A stretch of 64,000 nucleotides of DNA, taken from the NCBI RefSeq assembly GCF_004343585.1, contig NZ_SLYW01000011.1, positions 62,001 through 126,000 on the forward strand, written 5' to 3'. Origin of the DNA: Neorhizobium sp. JUb45. Lineage in GTDB: Bacteria; Pseudomonadota; Alphaproteobacteria; Rhizobiales; Rhizobiaceae. Under the pieces are notes generated by a model. That model ran no database searches. It was not told the DNA's origin and saw only the letters and a list, made by a program, of their open reading frames with translations. Every line of letters begins with the position of its first letter. Within the stretch, counting starts at the first letter, position 1. Shown piece after piece: positions 1 through 7,964 of the stretch. The position numbers and the translations under genes were made by a program.

Positions 1-415
1 CATGGCTTTTGCCAATGGCGCCGTCGTGCAGATCGGCATGAGTTTCGATATCGCCGGCCACAAGCATGTGCCGCTGGAAGTGTATGGCACAGAGGGCACG
101 CTGATCGTTCCCGACCCCAATCACTTTGGCGGCTCTGTGTCGTACCTCAAGAAGGGCGGACAGTTCGATGAACAGCCTCTGTCGCAACCCTATGCGGACG
201 GCAATTTCCGCTCGATCGGCGTCGCCGACCTGGCATACGCGATCCGCAACAACCGGCCGCACCGGGCCAATGGTGATCTGGCACTGCATGTGCTGGAGGT
301 GATGGAGGCGTTCCACACGGCATCGGAAGAGGGCCGCACGATCGAGATCAACATCGCGACGGAGCGGCCTGCCCCACTGTCGGCATCGCTGATCGACGGC
401 AAACTGGCGAAATAA
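1..415 (+). CDS. Gfo/Idh/MocA-family oxidoreductase, C-terminal part (5' end outside window)
   Basis: The last 137 codons of an NAD(P)-dependent sugar or cyclitol oxidoreductase; the Rossmann half lies left of the window. What remains is the alpha/beta substrate domain, with the beta strand 'GAVVQIGMSFDI', the family-typical 'VYGTEGTLIVPDPN' strand-turn and the closing helix 'HVLEVMEAFHTA'. The ATG at base 2 is internal and is not the start. A ThuA-like gene follows after 20 nt on the same strand. Gfo/Idh plus ThuA is the pair (ThuB/ThuA) that forms 3-keto disaccharides in rhizobia, so a keto-sugar role is inferred. The substrate cannot be read from this fragment. Confidence 0.85.
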   Translation, partial: MAFANGAVVQIGMSFDIAGHKHVPLEVYGTEGTLIVPDPNHFGGSVSYLKKGGQFDEQPLSQPYADGNFRSIGVADLAYAIRNNRPHRANGDLALHVLEVMEAFHTASEEGRTIEINIATERPAPLSASLIDGKLAK

Positions 416-435
416 TTTCAGGAGGAGATGAAATC

Positions 436-1077
436 ATGCGGGAAGCACTTATCGTCTGGGGCGGCTGGAGCGGCCATGAGCCGGAAGAATGCGCAGCCGT
501 CATCAAGGACATGCTGGAGGAAGACGGCTTCAAGGTCTATCTCGAACATTCGACCGAAGCCTTTGCCGACCCCTCGATCCACGACCTCAGCCTGATCGTG
601 CCTATCGTGACCATGTCGAAGATCGAAAAGGAAGAAGTAAAAAATCTTGCCGCCGCCATTCAGGGCGGCGTCGGCATTGCCGGTTACCATGGCGGTGCGG
701 GCGATGCGTTTCGAGAGTCGGTCGACTACCAGTTCATCATCGGCGGCCAATGGGTGGCGCATCCCGGCAATATCATCGATTACACCGTCAACATCACCCG
801 CCCTGATGATCCGCTGATGGAGGGGATTGCGGATTTCCCCTACACATCAGAACAATATTACATGCATGTCGACCCCTCCAACGAGGTGCTGGCAACGACC
901 ACATTCACCGGCGATCATGCCTACTGGATCGACGGCGTTGTGATGCCGGTCGTGTGGAAACGAAAATACGGCGAGGGTCGCGTTTTCTATTCCTCGCTCG
1001 GGCATGTGGCCAAGGAATTCGACGTGCCGCAGATGAAGACGATCTTTCGTCGCGGCGCCAATTGGGCGGCGCGTTAA
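436..1077 (+). CDS. ThuA-like domain protein (trehalose-utilisation family)
   Basis: A 213-residue cytosolic protein of the ThuA family, a class I glutamine-amidotransferase-like fold. It starts 'MREALIVWGGWSGHEP', a typical ThuA opening, followed by 'GIAGYHGGAGDAF' where amidotransferases carry the nucleophile elbow, and ends 'YGEGRVFYSSLGH', the conserved ThuA tail. The start is fixed by a strong GGAGGAG ribosome site at 420-426. It lies 20 nt after the Gfo/Idh gene and is probably cotranscribed. In Sinorhizobium, ThuA works with ThuB on keto-derivatives of trehalose and related disaccharides. The exact reaction here is not shown by the sequence. Confidence 0.85.
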   Translation: MREALIVWGGWSGHEPEECAAVIKDMLEEDGFKVYLEHSTEAFADPSIHDLSLIVPIVTMSKIEKEEVKNLAAAIQGGVGIAGYHGGAGDAFRESVDYQFIIGGQWVAHPGNIIDYTVNITRPDDPLMEGIADFPYTSEQYYMHVDPSNEVLATTTFTGDHAYWIDGVVMPVVWKRKYGEGRVFYSSLGHVAKEFDVPQMKTIFRRGANWAAR

Positions 1078-1399
1078 GCGCTCAGAGCCAGGCAGGGTGG
1101 GCTGCGCAACACGCAGCTCACCGGGTGATCGAGAACCAAGGTTTTGGTTGGATCATCCCGCCATAGCAGCAGCGCCGGCCCAAAGCGGCCTGCAAGTCCA
1201 GCATAAGATTTCTGCCGATTTGCGAAATATCAAGGCGCGATTTCAGTCTTTCAATACCTGTCATCAGGCAGCCCGGACACGACGAGGAGGAGCGTGTTTT
1301 CCGGGCGCGAAATGAGAGCAGGAATAAATGAAATTTGCCGCGACGCCTCGGGCACTTTTTGCCCGTCCGAAACACATCCAAGTCACGCGGTGACGGCAG
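1078..1399 (+). other. Intergenic region with three hairpins ahead of ypdA
   Basis: This 322-nt stretch holds no convincing gene. It contains GCTGCG (1101-1106) pairing with CGCAGC (1112-1117), then an imperfect longer hairpin at 1123-1159 (GGGTGATC and AACCAA paired with TTGGTT and GATCATCCC), and CGGGCA (1349-1354) pairing with TGCCCG (1360-1365), 35 nt before the ypdA start. None is followed by a T run, so simple intrinsic termination is unlikely. The last one could be an operator or a leader structure for ypdA. No -35/-10 pair could be chosen with confidence. Confidence 0.45.
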
Positions 1400-3055
1400 A
1401 TGATGCTTCTCGCCCTGTTCGAACGCGCATCGCTGATGCTGATGGTGCTGTTTTTCCTCGGCCGTACACGGCTGTTCAAGAATGCATTGTGGAAAGGAAA
1501 ACTGAACGGTCTTGAACTGTTCGGGCTTTCGGCGCTGTTTTGCGGCTTTGCCGTTGGTGGAACCTATATGGGCATTCCTGTCGAGGGGGCGCTGGTCAAT
1601 GTGCGCATCGTCGCCATCATGGCCGGCGGCATTCTGTTCGGCCCATGGGTCGGCATACCGGCCGGCATCATTTCCGGGGCCCACCGTTATCTCATCGATC
1701 TGAATGGCTATACGGCCATCCCCTGCCTGATCAGCAGTGTCTGCGCCGGCATTTTCGCCGTCGTCATTCATTATCGCGGCAGTCGCAAGTGGCTGTGGCT
1801 GTCCGGCAGCCTTGCCGGCATGGTGTGTGAAGCGCTCACCATGCTGCTGATCCTGCTGCTGACGCCGAACGGGATCGGCACGGGCATCGTCTCGCAGATC
1901 GCCTGGCCGATGATTGCCGGATCGATGTGCACAGGCATGATCATCAAGCGTATTCAGGATATCGAGGACGAGAAGGAGCTGACGGCGGCGCGCGAGGCAC
2001 GGCTGGCGCTGATCATCGCCAACAGAACGCTGCCATTCTTCCAGAACCTGCAGGACGATACGTTGACCGAGGTTTGCGCGGTCATCCATGAATGCCTGGA
2101 AGCGGACGCCGTCGCGATCACCGATCGCCAGAGCGTTTTGGCCTATATCGGCACTGGCCATGAATATTATGACCAGCAATACCATAAACAGGTCAGCGCG
2201 CTGACCGCGGATGCGATCCAGAATGACCGCATCACCGTCGATAACAACCTGCGTCGTTATCCTGCCGCCAATTTCCGTTCGGTGGCCATCATCCCGTTGC
2301 GCGAAAACGGTCAGGTCACCGGCACGCTCAAGATCTTCTTCTGCCAGCCCGACAGGATTTCCGATTCCATGCGCGAACTGGCCGTCGGCCTGTCGCAGCT
2401 GATTTCGACGCAGATGGAACTGTCGCGCGTGAAAGTGCTGCGGGAGATGGCAGCCAAGGCGGAGTTTCGTGCCCTGCAGAGCAAGATCAACCCGCATTTT
2501 CTGTTCAATGCGCTCAACGCCATATCGTCACTGATCCGCCTGCGGCCCACGGAAGCGCGGCAGGTCATCGCCAAGCTAGCCGACTATCTGCGGCAGAACC
2601 TGTCGCTCAGTGACGGCATGATCGATATCCAGGATGAATTGCGACAGGTTGAGGATTATGTCGCCATCGAGCAGGCCCGCTTCGGCCCCAAGCTGACCGT
2701 CACTTTCGATGTCGATGACGTCAATGTCGATATCCCGAGCCTTTCACTTCAGCCTCTGGTCGAAAACGCCATTCTGCACGGCATCCAGTCGCAGCCGAAG
2801 CCGGGTACGGTTCACATCGCGGTCAAGCGGCTGGCTGACCGGATCAACGTCTGCATCAGCGATACGGGGCGTGGCATCGATCCCGATGTCATCGAACTGG
2901 TCGCCACCGGTCAGGCCATTCGTGACCGTATAGGCCTGATCAACGTCCACGAACGGCTGAAGCTACTGCACGGCAAAGGACTGACGATCCGCCGGCTGGA
3001 GCCGGGCACATCCGTCAGTTTTGACCTGCCGATCGCGCATGAGGAAGCAGCATGA
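1400..3055 (+). CDS. ypdA: LytS-type sensor histidine kinase, YpdA (pyruvate sensor) orthologue
   Basis: A 551-residue inner-membrane sensor kinase. Residues about 1-195 form a 5TM-5TMR_LYT membrane domain with the family signature 'GVP/GIPVEGALVNVR' and 'GPWVGIPAGIISG'. A GAF domain follows (about 225-345), then a His_kinase domain with the phospho-acceptor histidine in 'KINPHFLFNAL' and the ATP-binding 'SLQPLVENAILHG' and 'DTGRGID' motifs. The opening 'MMLLALFERASLML' and the length match E. coli YpdA (565 aa), which senses extracellular pyruvate with low affinity. An in-frame stop lies nine bases upstream, so 1400 is the earliest possible start. It overlaps the response-regulator gene by 4 nt (ATGA), so they are translationally coupled. 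BtsS is the alternative paralogue, but the neighbouring transporter favours YpdA. Confidence 0.9.
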   Translation: MMLLALFERASLMLMVLFFLGRTRLFKNALWKGKLNGLELFGLSALFCGFAVGGTYMGIPVEGALVNVRIVAIMAGGILFGPWVGIPAGIISGAHRYLIDLNGYTAIPCLISSVCAGIFAVVIHYRGSRKWLWLSGSLAGMVCEALTMLLILLLTPNGIGTGIVSQIAWPMIAGSMCTGMIIKRIQDIEDEKELTAAREARLALIIANRTLPFFQNLQDDTLTEVCAVIHECLEADAVAITDRQSVLAYIGTGHEYYDQQYHKQVSALTADAIQNDRITVDNNLRRYPAANFRSVAIIPLRENGQVTGTLKIFFCQPDRISDSMRELAVGLSQLISTQMELSRVKVLREMAAKAEFRALQSKINPHFLFNALNAISSLIRLRPTEARQVIAKLADYLRQNLSLSDGMIDIQDELRQVEDYVAIEQARFGPKLTVTFDVDDVNVDIPSLSLQPLVENAILHGIQSQPKPGTVHIAVKRLADRINVCISDTGRGIDPDVIELVATGQAIRDRIGLINVHERLKLLHGKGLTIRRLEPGTSVSFDLPIAHEEAA

Positions 3056-3783
3056 AAGCCCTGATTGTCGAAGACGAATATCTGGCCCGCGACGAACTCG
3101 CATGGCTGATCGAAAACCATAGCTCCATCAAGGTGGAAGGCAGTGAGGAAGATGGTCTGGCGGCGCTACGCTATCTTCAGGGGCATGATCTCGATGTGGT
3201 CTTTCTGGATATAAACATTCCTTCGATCGACGGCATGACGCTTGCCAGAACCCTCAAGAAACAGGCCAACCCGCCGCTGGTGGTGATGGTGACAGCTTCC
3301 AAGGAACATGCCGCCGAAGCTTTCGAGCTGGAAGTGTTCGATTACATCCTCAAGCCGTTCAACGAGCAGCGTGTGGCCAACACGCTGCGCAAGCTGGAGG
3401 CCAGCCGCACCACTCCGGTTGCTGTCCCGGCTCCCGCTATCTCGCAAGCCAAGCGCACCGTCAATATTCAGCGCAAGGACAGCATCATCGTCCTGCCAAG
3501 CGATCTTATCTATTATACGCGTGCGGATGAGAAGCTGACCTATGTCCACACGGCCCGCGGCCACTACGTCATTCCGACCAGTATCGGCGATTTCGTGGAG
3601 AAGCTTCCCGGCGATACCTTTTTCCGCTGCCACCGTTCATGGTGCATCAATATCAGCAAGATCCGGGAGATTTCGCCCTGGTTCAATGGCACCTACGTGA
3701 TCAAGCTGCACAACTTCGACGATGTCGAAATTCCCGTCAGCCGGTCGCATCTGAAGGAGTTCAAGCAGCTTATGCTGCTATGA
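3052..3783 (+). CDS. ypdB: LytTR response regulator, YpdB-like
   Basis: A 243-residue DNA-binding response regulator. The receiver domain (about 1-118) has the acidic pair in 'IVEDEY', the phospho-acceptor Asp in 'VVFLDINIPS', Thr/Ser in 'VMVTASK' and Lys in 'ILKPF'. The C-terminal LytTR domain (about 140-243) has the usual 'IYYTRADEKLTYVHT' and 'FFRCHRSWCINISKI' strands. The length equals E. coli YpdB (244 aa). Its ATG overlaps the ypdA stop. YpdB activates yhjX, and a YhjX-like transporter lies 101 nt downstream here, so that gene is the expected target. No convincing copy of the E. coli YpdB tandem site was found in the gap. Confidence 0.9.
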   Translation: MKALIVEDEYLARDELAWLIENHSSIKVEGSEEDGLAALRYLQGHDLDVVFLDINIPSIDGMTLARTLKKQANPPLVVMVTASKEHAAEAFELEVFDYILKPFNEQRVANTLRKLEASRTTPVAVPAPAISQAKRTVNIQRKDSIIVLPSDLIYYTRADEKLTYVHTARGHYVIPTSIGDFVEKLPGDTFFRCHRSWCINISKIREISPWFNGTYVIKLHNFDDVEIPVSRSHLKEFKQLMLL

Positions 3784-3857
3784 CTGCAGCTCATTCCAAG
3801 GATCTGCCACTTCACGCTTTTTTTCCACCAGCCGCATCGCGAAGGCGCCTAGATTTC

Positions 3858-3876
3858 CTCCGTATCCATTACGGAG
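3858..3876 (+). promoter_or_regulatory. Hairpin that can hide the ribosome-binding site of the yhjX-like gene
   Basis: CTCCGTA (3858-3864) and TACGGAG (3870-3876) are perfect 7-bp complements around a 5-nt loop. The right arm contains the GGAG Shine-Dalgarno (3873-3876) that lies 8 nt before the ATG at 3885. If folded, the hairpin would block translation initiation. This is seen directly; regulation is inferred. Confidence 0.6.
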
Positions 3877-3884
3877 TTAAGTTG

Positions 3885-5084
3885 ATGAAAGCTCTTTCGA
3901 ATTCGGTGCGGTACCGCACTCTCGTCGGCACAATCATGTGCCAGTTCGGTCTTGGCTCGGTCTATACCTGGAGCCTGTTCAACGAGGGACTGTCGTCGAA
4001 GCTGTCGGAGCCGCTGACCCAGGTGGCACTCACCTTCGGCCTTCTCAGCATGGCGCTGGCGGTGGCCTCGTCGCTTTCGAGCCGGCTTCAGGAGAAATTC
4101 GGTCTCAGGACCGTGGCCATCGGTGCCGGTCTCGGATTGGGCCTTGGATTGTACCTGACCTCGACGGCGGGAAGCCTGCCGGCCCTCTTTATCTATGGCG
4201 GCATTCTGGTCGGCGCAGCCGATGGCACCGGTTACCTGCTGACCTTGTCGAACTGCGTCAAATGGTTCCCGGAACGTAAGGGCCTGGCATCGGCCTGTGC
4301 CATCGGCGCCTATGGTCTCGGCAGCCTCGGCTTCAAATATCTCAACCTGACGCTGCTCACCCATTTCGGCATGGAGAGTGCCTTTCACATCTGGGCGCTG
4401 CTGGCCGTCCTGCTGGTGGTGGGCGGTGCGCTGCTGATGAAGGAAGCACCGCAGGTTCCCGTCAACGCTACCAGCGCCGGCACTCAGGACTATGCGTTGA
4501 ATGAAGCGATCCGTCAGCCGAGATACTGGATGCTGGCATTGATCTTCCTGACGGTGTGCATGAGCGGCCTTTACCTGATCGGCGTGGCCAAGGATGTCGG
4601 CGAACGCTATGTCGACCTGCCGGCCTCGGTCGCCGCTGACACCGTCGCCATCATCGCCGCCGCCAATCTGCTTGGACGCCTCGTGCTAGGCATCCTGTCG
4701 GACAAGCTCGCCCGCATCCACATCATCAGCTTTGCCATCGCCTGCGCGCTGGCCGGCATGTCGCTTCTGCTCTTCGTTCCGCTCAATGCCTATTCGTTCT
4801 TCGTGGCGGTCGCCTGCGTCGCCTTTGCCTTCGGCGGAACGATCACCGTCTATCCGGGTCTGGTCAGCGATTTCTTCGGCATGGCCAATCTGGCCCGCAA
4901 CTACGGCCTGATCTACCTCGGCTTTGGTATCGGCAGCGTCATCGGTTCGATCGTGTCGTTCACATTCGGAGGCTTTCTGCCGACCTTCTACATGATCCTG
5001 GCGCTTCTGGTCACTTCGCTGCTGTGCTCGATCAGCCTGTGGCCCAATCTTGGCGGCGCGCATGAGCCGATCCGTGCGCACTGA
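3885..5084 (+). CDS. yhjX: OFA-family MFS transporter, YhjX-like
   Basis: A 399-residue inner-membrane carrier with about 12 transmembrane segments and the oxalate/formate-antiporter (OFA) branch features 'GLGSVYTWSLFN' in TM1, 'WFPERKGLASA' in the TM4-5 loop and 'LSDKLAR' in the central loop. Length and order match E. coli YhjX (402 aa), whose expression depends on YpdAB and extracellular pyruvate; pyruvate or a related acid is the likely substrate. An open frame extends upstream to 3639 inside ypdB, but the ATG at 3885 has a GGAG site at 3873-3876 and gives the right N-terminus. It is the third gene of the sensor-regulator-transporter set. Confidence 0.88.
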   Translation: MKALSNSVRYRTLVGTIMCQFGLGSVYTWSLFNEGLSSKLSEPLTQVALTFGLLSMALAVASSLSSRLQEKFGLRTVAIGAGLGLGLGLYLTSTAGSLPALFIYGGILVGAADGTGYLLTLSNCVKWFPERKGLASACAIGAYGLGSLGFKYLNLTLLTHFGMESAFHIWALLAVLLVVGGALLMKEAPQVPVNATSAGTQDYALNEAIRQPRYWMLALIFLTVCMSGLYLIGVAKDVGERYVDLPASVAADTVAIIAAANLLGRLVLGILSDKLARIHIISFAIACALAGMSLLLFVPLNAYSFFVAVACVAFAFGGTITVYPGLVSDFFGMANLARNYGLIYLGFGIGSVIGSIVSFTFGGFLPTFYMILALLVTSLLCSISLWPNLGGAHEPIRAH

Positions 5085-5138
5085 CGGATCATCGGTAACA
5101 AGAGGGATTGGCTGGCATTAAAAGTGGTTGATCTGGTT

Positions 5139-5180
5139 GGCTGCATCGGTTTCACCCGATGCCGCCAATTGCCATTTGGC
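5139..5180. terminator. Hairpins between convergent genes, probable bidirectional terminator
   Basis: GCATCGG (5143-5149) pairs with CCGATGC (5156-5162), and the stem extends through GGC (5139-5141) with GCC (5164-5166). A second small stem, GCCAA (5164-5168) with TTGGC (5176-5180), overlaps it. The hairpins lie in the 110-nt gap between the ends of the MFS gene and the leftward polysaccharide operon. There is no long T run, so this is inferred from position and pairing. Confidence 0.5.
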
Positions 5181-5194
5181 AGATCGTTCACCGC

Positions 5195-6676
5195 TCATCG
5201 CCAACGCGGCGCGTAAGCGGAACCATCGATGAATTCGAACCCACCTGCACTGTTGAGCGTATGTATTCGCTGACCGGACCACTGCTTTCCCGAGGTCAGG
5301 CTGGCCAGAAGTGATTGTTCGAAACCATCATGATCAAGCCGTTTCACCTGCGCGATGCCAAGGGCGACGCCATATCCCTTGCGGCAATCCTGCACCGGCC
5401 GCAGGAGAGCACCGTCACGCCAGACCATACGGCCGGCCGGGCGCGCCGATGCGATATCGATCAGGACGGGGTTGCCGCGATGCGGCGTCCATGGGCCGCG
5501 AAAATCATTCGCCGTCCATATGTGAAGTGCGTCCGAATAGGATCCACCGCCGTCGCGGACGGTCGCAAACATCCACCACTGTCCGAGATTCTCTATCAGC
5601 GTCACGTCGCTGGCCGAGATACCGGACAATAGCGTCGCTTCCTTGACCCAGCCGCCGGGAAACGACGTCGCCCTGTAAAGCTCGACTGTTTCGGCCGCAC
5701 AGGTCTCAGGGATCATCCAGATCTGTCCATCCCGCTCAAAGACAAAAGGATAGGAGAGATGACAGGCATGTTCGAGAACCGGTTCGGGCCGACCGACCGG
5801 ACCGTCGGCATCGAATGTCACTGCCGAGATGATGCCCTTGGCGGTCGAATACTCGTAGTCCTCGACAAAAAGCGTCGTTTTTCCCTGATGCACGATCGGA
5901 AAGGGGTCGGCGTAAAATCTTCTCCCGTCGTCAGCCAGAACCTTCCAGCCGGTGTCCGGATGGGCCTTCAGGTCAAAGAGATCCGGGCCATCCAGGCGCC
6001 GCCAGCCCACCCGCCATGAAGGCGCATTGTAGCAAAGGTGGTAGAGGTGCTGAACCACCCGCTGGGCCAGCTTTTTCGATGCCAGAACGCCTATGTTCCG
6101 CGCCGACAATCGATCCAGGCGGGGACGGGTCTGCGGACCAAGGTCCGGCAATGCAGCGGCGGGGGCTCCAGACAGTGCGGCGATCAGCATCGTGGTCGTG
6201 CGATCGAGCATGTCGCTGAAACTGGCTAACACCACACCGCCGTGTTCTGTGCCAAGGCGGGCGGCACGTATGATGTGAGCGTTTTCCGATATCTCTGCCG
6301 TGGGTGTTTCCCGGTCAACGAGCAGGGATAGAAGTGCTGCCTCTCCGGAGGCTCCGTTGAAGGAGATTGTCCATACCCGGCCTTCGTCCGGCATCATGTC
6401 GCCGCAGAGATCGATGACGAGATCGATCGGCTCTTCATGGGCAGTCTCGAAACTGGCGATCTGCGACCTGTCGATCGTTCTGGCAGACAGTCGGGACGAC
6501 AGGCCGAACAGAAGCGTCTCCAGCTTGAAAAGCATTTCCAGCGAGCCGGGCAGTGCCGGCGACGAAGGACGGGCGTCGATCGACACGCGGACAGCCGGCA
6601 GCGCTTGCAGGCGTTCGGCAAGCGCCACATGCCATTGCCGAAGATGATTGCCATCGAAACGCAGGCTAATATGCAT
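5195..6676 (-). CDS. Polysaccharide-biosynthesis protein with C-terminal beta-propeller (GINT1 N-terminal-like)
   Basis: A 493-residue protein. Residues about 1-190 form a loosely conserved alpha/beta domain beginning 'MHISLRFDGNHLRQWH', resembling formyltransferase or sugar-transferase N-domains. Residues about 235-485 form a five-bladed propeller with repeated 'ADPFPIVHQGKTTLFVEDY', 'SYPFVFERDGQIWMIPET' and 'LHIWTANDFRGPW' blades, as in GH43/GH68-like propellers and the domain named after plant glucosamine inositolphosphorylceramide transferase 1. The enzymatic role is unknown; transfer or trimming of a sugar on the cluster 1 repeat unit is inferred. ATG 6676 overlaps the stop of the upstream flippase gene by 11 nt, which favours it over the longer frame reaching 6739. 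It is the last gene of the leftward operon. Confidence 0.7.
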   Translation of the reverse strand: MHISLRFDGNHLRQWHVALAERLQALPAVRVSIDARPSSPALPGSLEMLFKLETLLFGLSSRLSARTIDRSQIASFETAHEEPIDLVIDLCGDMMPDEGRVWTISFNGASGEAALLSLLVDRETPTAEISENAHIIRAARLGTEHGGVVLASFSDMLDRTTTMLIAALSGAPAAALPDLGPQTRPRLDRLSARNIGVLASKKLAQRVVQHLYHLCYNAPSWRVGWRRLDGPDLFDLKAHPDTGWKVLADDGRRFYADPFPIVHQGKTTLFVEDYEYSTAKGIISAVTFDADGPVGRPEPVLEHACHLSYPFVFERDGQIWMIPETCAAETVELYRATSFPGGWVKEATLLSGISASDVTLIENLGQWWMFATVRDGGGSYSDALHIWTANDFRGPWTPHRGNPVLIDIASARPAGRMVWRDGALLRPVQDCRKGYGVALGIAQVKRLDHDGFEQSLLASLTSGKQWSGQRIHTLNSAGGFEFIDGSAYAPRWR

Positions 6677-7964
6677 GCCGCTTACCCTGTTCTTGCTCAC
6701 CGGACGTGTCTTGCCTGCCGGACCTGTCTGCCAGATCAAGCTTGCGTTTCATCGCCAGCCAGCACGCCAGACAGACGATGCTTTCGGAGACTGCCGCACC
6801 GGCAAGTGCGATCGACGGAGACGCCACGACAAGGATCGCCAGAATGGCGGCGAGCCCTACGAGCGCGGCACTGAAATTGATCATGGCCAGTGTCCAGAAG
6901 TCGTTGAGAACCTCCAGAACAAGGCGCGGAATGCTGTAGACCATGATCATCGCGAATATGATCAACGCAGGCACACCGGTCGAACCAATCTCAAGCCCTG
7001 CCAGAGATTGCGCCTTGAGATGGGGCGCAAGGGCGAAGACGGCCACCCCATACACGATCGCCCCTGCCCCCATGACCAGCGACCAAAATCGCGCCTGACC
7101 CCACACACGACCGATCTCCCTCTGCGCCACCAGCGCGGACAGTTCCGGCTGCATCATGTTGTCGAAAGCGGTGGCGATGATGCGCAAAGGTGCAAACAGC
7201 GACAATACGGCAGCGATCGGCGCAAAAGCCGCCGGCCCCGCAACAGCCGTGACCATCAGTGCCGTGCATTGCCCTTGGGCCAGTATAGTCGTCACGCTGA
7301 AGGCGGACCATTTCAGTTGAGGCCACAGGCCGACATACCGTCTTCTGACCGCAGGTCTCAACGTGATACGGACCGGGCGCCGTGCCAATGCCAGAAGAAC
7401 GACGATCGCAAGCCCATTTGCAAAAGCCAATGCGTCGAAGACATTGCCGAGGATATCGCCGCCCTGCCAGGCCGCAATGGCAGTGGCGGCAATGCCCACA
7501 GCCGTAAAACAGGTATCGCTCCAGCTGACGATGACGGAACGTCGCTGGGCGAAGTAGGACGTGCGCAGGTAGTTTCGCAACGACCAGAGGCCGACGAACA
7601 GTCCACCGGCAATCATGCTGTCGATCTGCCAAGCGTATAGAAGTCCGGCAACCGGCACTGCCATGCCCATGGCCAGAAAGAAGGCAACAGACCCGAATGT
7701 CACATCATAGGCATGCGCCTTTCTGGGCGACATGGTCCTACCGATCCAGATGCTGGCAGGCATGCCGCAGAGAGACCGAATGAATGCGATGCCGGCTCCG
7801 CCCATCACCATGCTGATGGCAAACACGCCGTAGTCATACGGTGCCAGCACATGGAGCATGTAGATATTGAGGGCGAAATGGAAGCCGCTCTGGATCGCCT
7901 CGCCGCCGACCATCAGAACAAGTCTTCGGCCGCGGGAAAACAATGAGTTAGAAACGATCATCAT
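6666..7964 (-). CDS. Oligosaccharide flippase, Wzx-like (MOP superfamily)
   Basis: A 432-residue integral membrane protein with about 12 hydrophobic segments and an N-terminal 'GGEAIQSGFHFALNIYMLHVLAPYDYGVFAI' pattern (split here across the first two helices) typical of polysaccharide exporters of the MOP superfamily. It should flip lipid-linked repeat units across the inner membrane for cluster 1. Its start overlaps the stop of the upstream glycosyltransferase by 4 nt (ATGA) and its stop overlaps the next gene, so all three are one operon. Flippases have no short diagnostic motif; the call rests on topology, length and context. Confidence 0.8.
   Translation of the reverse strand: MMIVSNSLFSRGRRLVLMVGGEAIQSGFHFALNIYMLHVLAPYDYGVFAISMVMGGAGIAFIRSLCGMPASIWIGRTMSPRKAHAYDVTFGSVAFFLAMGMAVPVAGLLYAWQIDSMIAGGLFVGLWSLRNYLRTSYFAQRRSVIVSWSDTCFTAVGIAATAIAAWQGGDILGNVFDALAFANGLAIVVLLALARRPVRITLRPAVRRRYVGLWPQLKWSAFSVTTILAQGQCTALMVTAVAGPAAFAPIAAVLSLFAPLRIIATAFDNMMQPELSALVAQREIGRVWGQARFWSLVMGAGAIVYGVAVFALAPHLKAQSLAGLEIGSTGVPALIIFAMIMVYSIPRLVLEVLNDFWTLAMINFSAALVGLAAILAILVVASPSIALAGAAVSESIVCLACWLAMKRKLDLADRSGRQDTSGEQEQGKRHAY

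Noticed and set aside
1118..2497. 459-codon minus-strand open frame
   Set aside because: Antisense of ypdA and its leader; composition rich in Asp/Gln/His/Arg without any known fold.
3784..3884. YpdB tandem binding site (GGCATTTCAT-N11-GGCATTTCAT) ahead of the transporter
   Set aside because: Only one poor half-like match (about 7 of 10 bases) near 3816, with no second half at the right spacing.
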